Shown here: piece by piece, positions 62,401 through 64,000 of the stretch | How the letters are laid out: every line of letters begins with the position of its first letter | How positions within the stretch are numbered: the first letter of the stretch is position 1 | Position numbers and translations under genes: made by a program | NCBI RefSeq assembly: GCF_037042905.1 | Contig: NC_087257.1 | Span: 24,689,501-24,753,500, forward strand | DNA from: Lytechinus pictus | Lineage: Eukaryota; Echinodermata; Echinoidea; Temnopleuroida; Toxopneustidae | Length of the DNA stretch: 64,000 nucleotides | Direction of reading: 5' to 3' | The notes under the pieces: model-generated | What the model was told of the DNA's origin: nothing | What the model saw: the letters and a program-made list of their open reading frames with translations, nothing else | The model's database searches: none

Positions 62401-63405
62401 GCTGAAGCTGTGATTGATAGCTGAGACAGTAATTATCTGAAATCTACAAATTATGCAGTCATTCAGACATCAATATATTCATGAAAAACACCACCATTGT
62501 ACTCAAATAGCTGATGATTGGATTTGTAAATGCTGCATGCCTCATTCCTAGGAAGTAAAACTTATTCATCTTATTTGTTGTTTCAAGGTTTGCTCGCATA
62601 TGGTTGGACCTACTCCTTTAACATCGACAGCCATAATTTTTCAAGCAGCACAGCTACGAAAATGGTCAAAACAATTTTACTGAATACTCACCTCACATGT
62701 CTAGAAAATGTGGCAGATGAAATTCTACAAATTCGACATTCCTACCTTTTGTCCCTCTTTTCTTTTGTGTAATTTATTGATACTTATCGTTTTTGTTGAT
62801 ACTGCGCTTAGTCTCCCACACACATAAATTTGTAATACTGATAATGCTCATGCGTGAAAGGGTTTCCAAAAAGGAGGTTGATACACGTAAGTAGCAGACC
62901 CTCTACACATACCTTGTCTATCTTGTTTCCGACCAGCATCTTAATAATATCTGCTTTAGTTGAGTATGTATCAAGTTCATTCAACCACTGACCTAACCGG
63001 TCAAAGGTCATCTGATTGCTGACATCATATACTGAAAAGAATATAAGGAGAATATTATGAAACAAAAGCCAAAGTAATCACTGGTATCACAGAGACCATT
63101 GGTTTTTAAACATAATCTTAGTTCAAAAGACCTCCCAAACTTTCAAACTAAAAACTGTGGTTTATTTTATTTTTTTAAATTAGGAAAGAAACACCAAACT
63201 ACATGTAAATGGTCATCATCACCACCATCATCGCCATCATCATCACTAACATCCTTATCATTTTCATTATCATCATCATCCTCCTCCTCATCACCATCAT
63301 CTTCATGTAATTTACTGAGAAGAGACACTGACCCAGAATGACCCCCTGAGCTCCTCGGTAGTAGCTTGGGGTTAATGTGCGGAATCTCTCTTGTCCTGCT
63401 GTGTC
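59485..63405 (-). CDS. RAB18: RAB18 small GTPase, 3' four coding exons (partial)
   Basis: Exons on the - strand: 63333-63405, 62913-63031, 62147-62272, 59485-59598 (TGA). Phases join exactly. The peptide starts at the G3 motif [20 protein letters not shown]. It continues [20 protein letters not shown], the G4 motif [17 protein letters not shown], the G5 motif [26 protein letters not shown] and ends [10 protein letters not shown]. This order and the IIQTPGLW segment are diagnostic of RAB18. The terminal CSLI is a CaaX-type prenylation signal preceded by a second Cys, as in vertebrate RAB18. The family acts on ER and lipid-droplet membranes. The P-loop and switch I exons are not in the 600 bp to the window edge, so the gene is cut by the window, not truncated biologically. 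Confidence 0.96.
59815..60125. repeat. Dispersed repeat, copy 2
   Basis: Same orientation and content as 28862-29205, inside the last RAB18 intron. Confidence 0.75.
60350..60642 (-). mobile_element. tRNA-derived SINE, copy 2
   Basis: On the - strand the head is GGGGGCGTCGTGGTCTAGTG with B-box GGTTCGATTCC; the body is GGCGTGTTTTCCTTTAGCAA and CTGCACTCAACCCAGGTGA. A 14-bp internal duplication (CTTCCTGCTGGTAC) is at about 60477-60504. It is in the last RAB18 intron. Confidence 0.88.
60783..61385. mobile_element. TTAAAGGGG-type TIR element
   Basis: TTAAAGGGGAATCCAACCC at the left, inverse GGCTGGATTCCCCTTTAA at the right. Inner similarity (AAGTTTGAA, ACAAG, AAGAAAGTTAT and inverse) extends about 110 bp. 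TTAA ends could suggest a TTAA-target element, but this is not settled. Confidence 0.8.
61745..61905. repeat. Dispersed repeat, partial inverted copy
   Basis: CTGTCCCACATATGC, GTGATCATC, ATGATTTCACAAAG and GTACCAGGTCTAGAT are inverse matches to the left part of 28862-29205. Confidence 0.6.
63211..63305. repeat. ATC microsatellite in RAB18 intron
   Basis: Imperfect ATC/ACC/TCC repeat starting about 30 bp downstream of the exon end at 63333 on the - strand. It gives false Asp-rich and Met-rich frames. Confidence 0.85.
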
Positions 63406-63581
63406 CTGTTGACGACAAATAATGATACATGAAATGTACATTAAATGTATAAAAATGTACAGCTTAAAATCGACATCACCCAAGTTGTTTTGAATTATGG
63501 TAGATACCTTTTTGCCCACTCATTCTTTATCTTAATGAAATAGCCCCACAGGTTCTTGATCCCAAATACAATATCTGAATC
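63406..63581. other. RAB18 intron sequence
   Basis: No exon for the RAB18 N-terminus is visible here. Confidence 0.5.
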
Positions 63582-64000
63582 TTAAAGGGGAAGTTCACCC
63601 TGAAGAAAACTTTGTAAAAAATATTGGTGAAGGTTTGAGGAAAATCTGTTAAAGAGTAAGAAAGTTATTAGAGTTCAAAGTTTTGGATTTGTGACGTCAT
63701 AAACAAGCAGCTGCCCCATGTGTTATGTAATATAAAATGCATGAACTTCAAATTCTGTATGGTTCCTGATGACTTAATTTTGTTTTCTATTCATGATCGG
63801 GTGTGAAATGACTTGTCTATTGATATACAAAAGGTACAGTGAAAACCATTTTCAATTTTCTGAGAAAATGACATTTCATTGATTTTTTACCATTCGCTAT
63901 GTAGGAATGCTGCTCGCATATGACGTCACAAATCAAATAATTGAAATTCTAATAACTTTTTAATTATTTGATGAATTTTTTTCAAACCCTCGGCAATATT
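63582..64000 (+). mobile_element. TTAAAGGGGAAGTTCACCC element, cut by the window edge
   Basis: TTAAAGGGGAAGTTCACCC start, then GTAAGAAAGTTATTAGAGTT and a TTTGTGACGTCA later matched by inverse TGACGTCACAAATC and AATAACTTTTTAA near 63960. The inverted right end should lie just outside the window. Confidence 0.7.

Overview
The window is animal nuclear DNA. It is AT-rich and intron-rich, and most of it is microsatellites, MITEs, SINEs and retrotransposon debris. The gene families (CERKL, actin, SLC16 transporter, RAB18) together with the repeat style point to an echinoderm, most likely a sea urchin. That assignment is inference; no species was identified.

Four genes can be assembled from exons whose splice phases all join. 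(1) CERKL (ceramide kinase-like), + strand, 14 coding exons between 6497 and 25007, 794 codons. (2) A divergent actin, - strand, 30910-35842, with two alternative or tandem N-terminal exons and a likely 5' UTR exon and promoter near 37.03-37.17 kb. (3) An SLC16/monocarboxylate-transporter-like carrier, - strand, 40030-48530, four coding exons and 544 codons, with one GC-AG intron. (4) The 3' part of RAB18, - strand, 59485-63405; its N-terminal exons lie beyond the right edge. CERKL and the actin gene converge; the actin, carrier and RAB18 genes all lie on the - strand. The four genes have no obvious shared pathway.

Layout: 1-5.3 kb holds a 1.5-kb hAT-like element with a perfect 8-bp target duplication and a 1.1-kb ATC microsatellite. 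CERKL fills 5.3-25 kb, and its 6.6-kb first coding intron contains a 1.06-kb foldback. 25-30.9 kb is gene-free, with several small foldback elements. The actin locus (30.9-37.2 kb) has a foldback and very long AT runs in one intron and a hAT-like insertion between its two alternative N-terminal exons. The carrier locus (40-48.5 kb) has a 5-kb intron holding 400-bp inverted arms around dead reverse transcriptase. 48.5-59.4 kb is repeats only. RAB18 closes the window, with SINE and MITE insertions in its last intron.

The most unusual biology is in two genes. The actin has lost the residues used for ATP hydrolysis in conventional actin (Gln137, His161) and can choose between two phosphate-loop exons. 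The CERKL protein has a broken GGDG nucleotide motif but carries a CxxxCxxC motif otherwise associated with true ceramide kinase.
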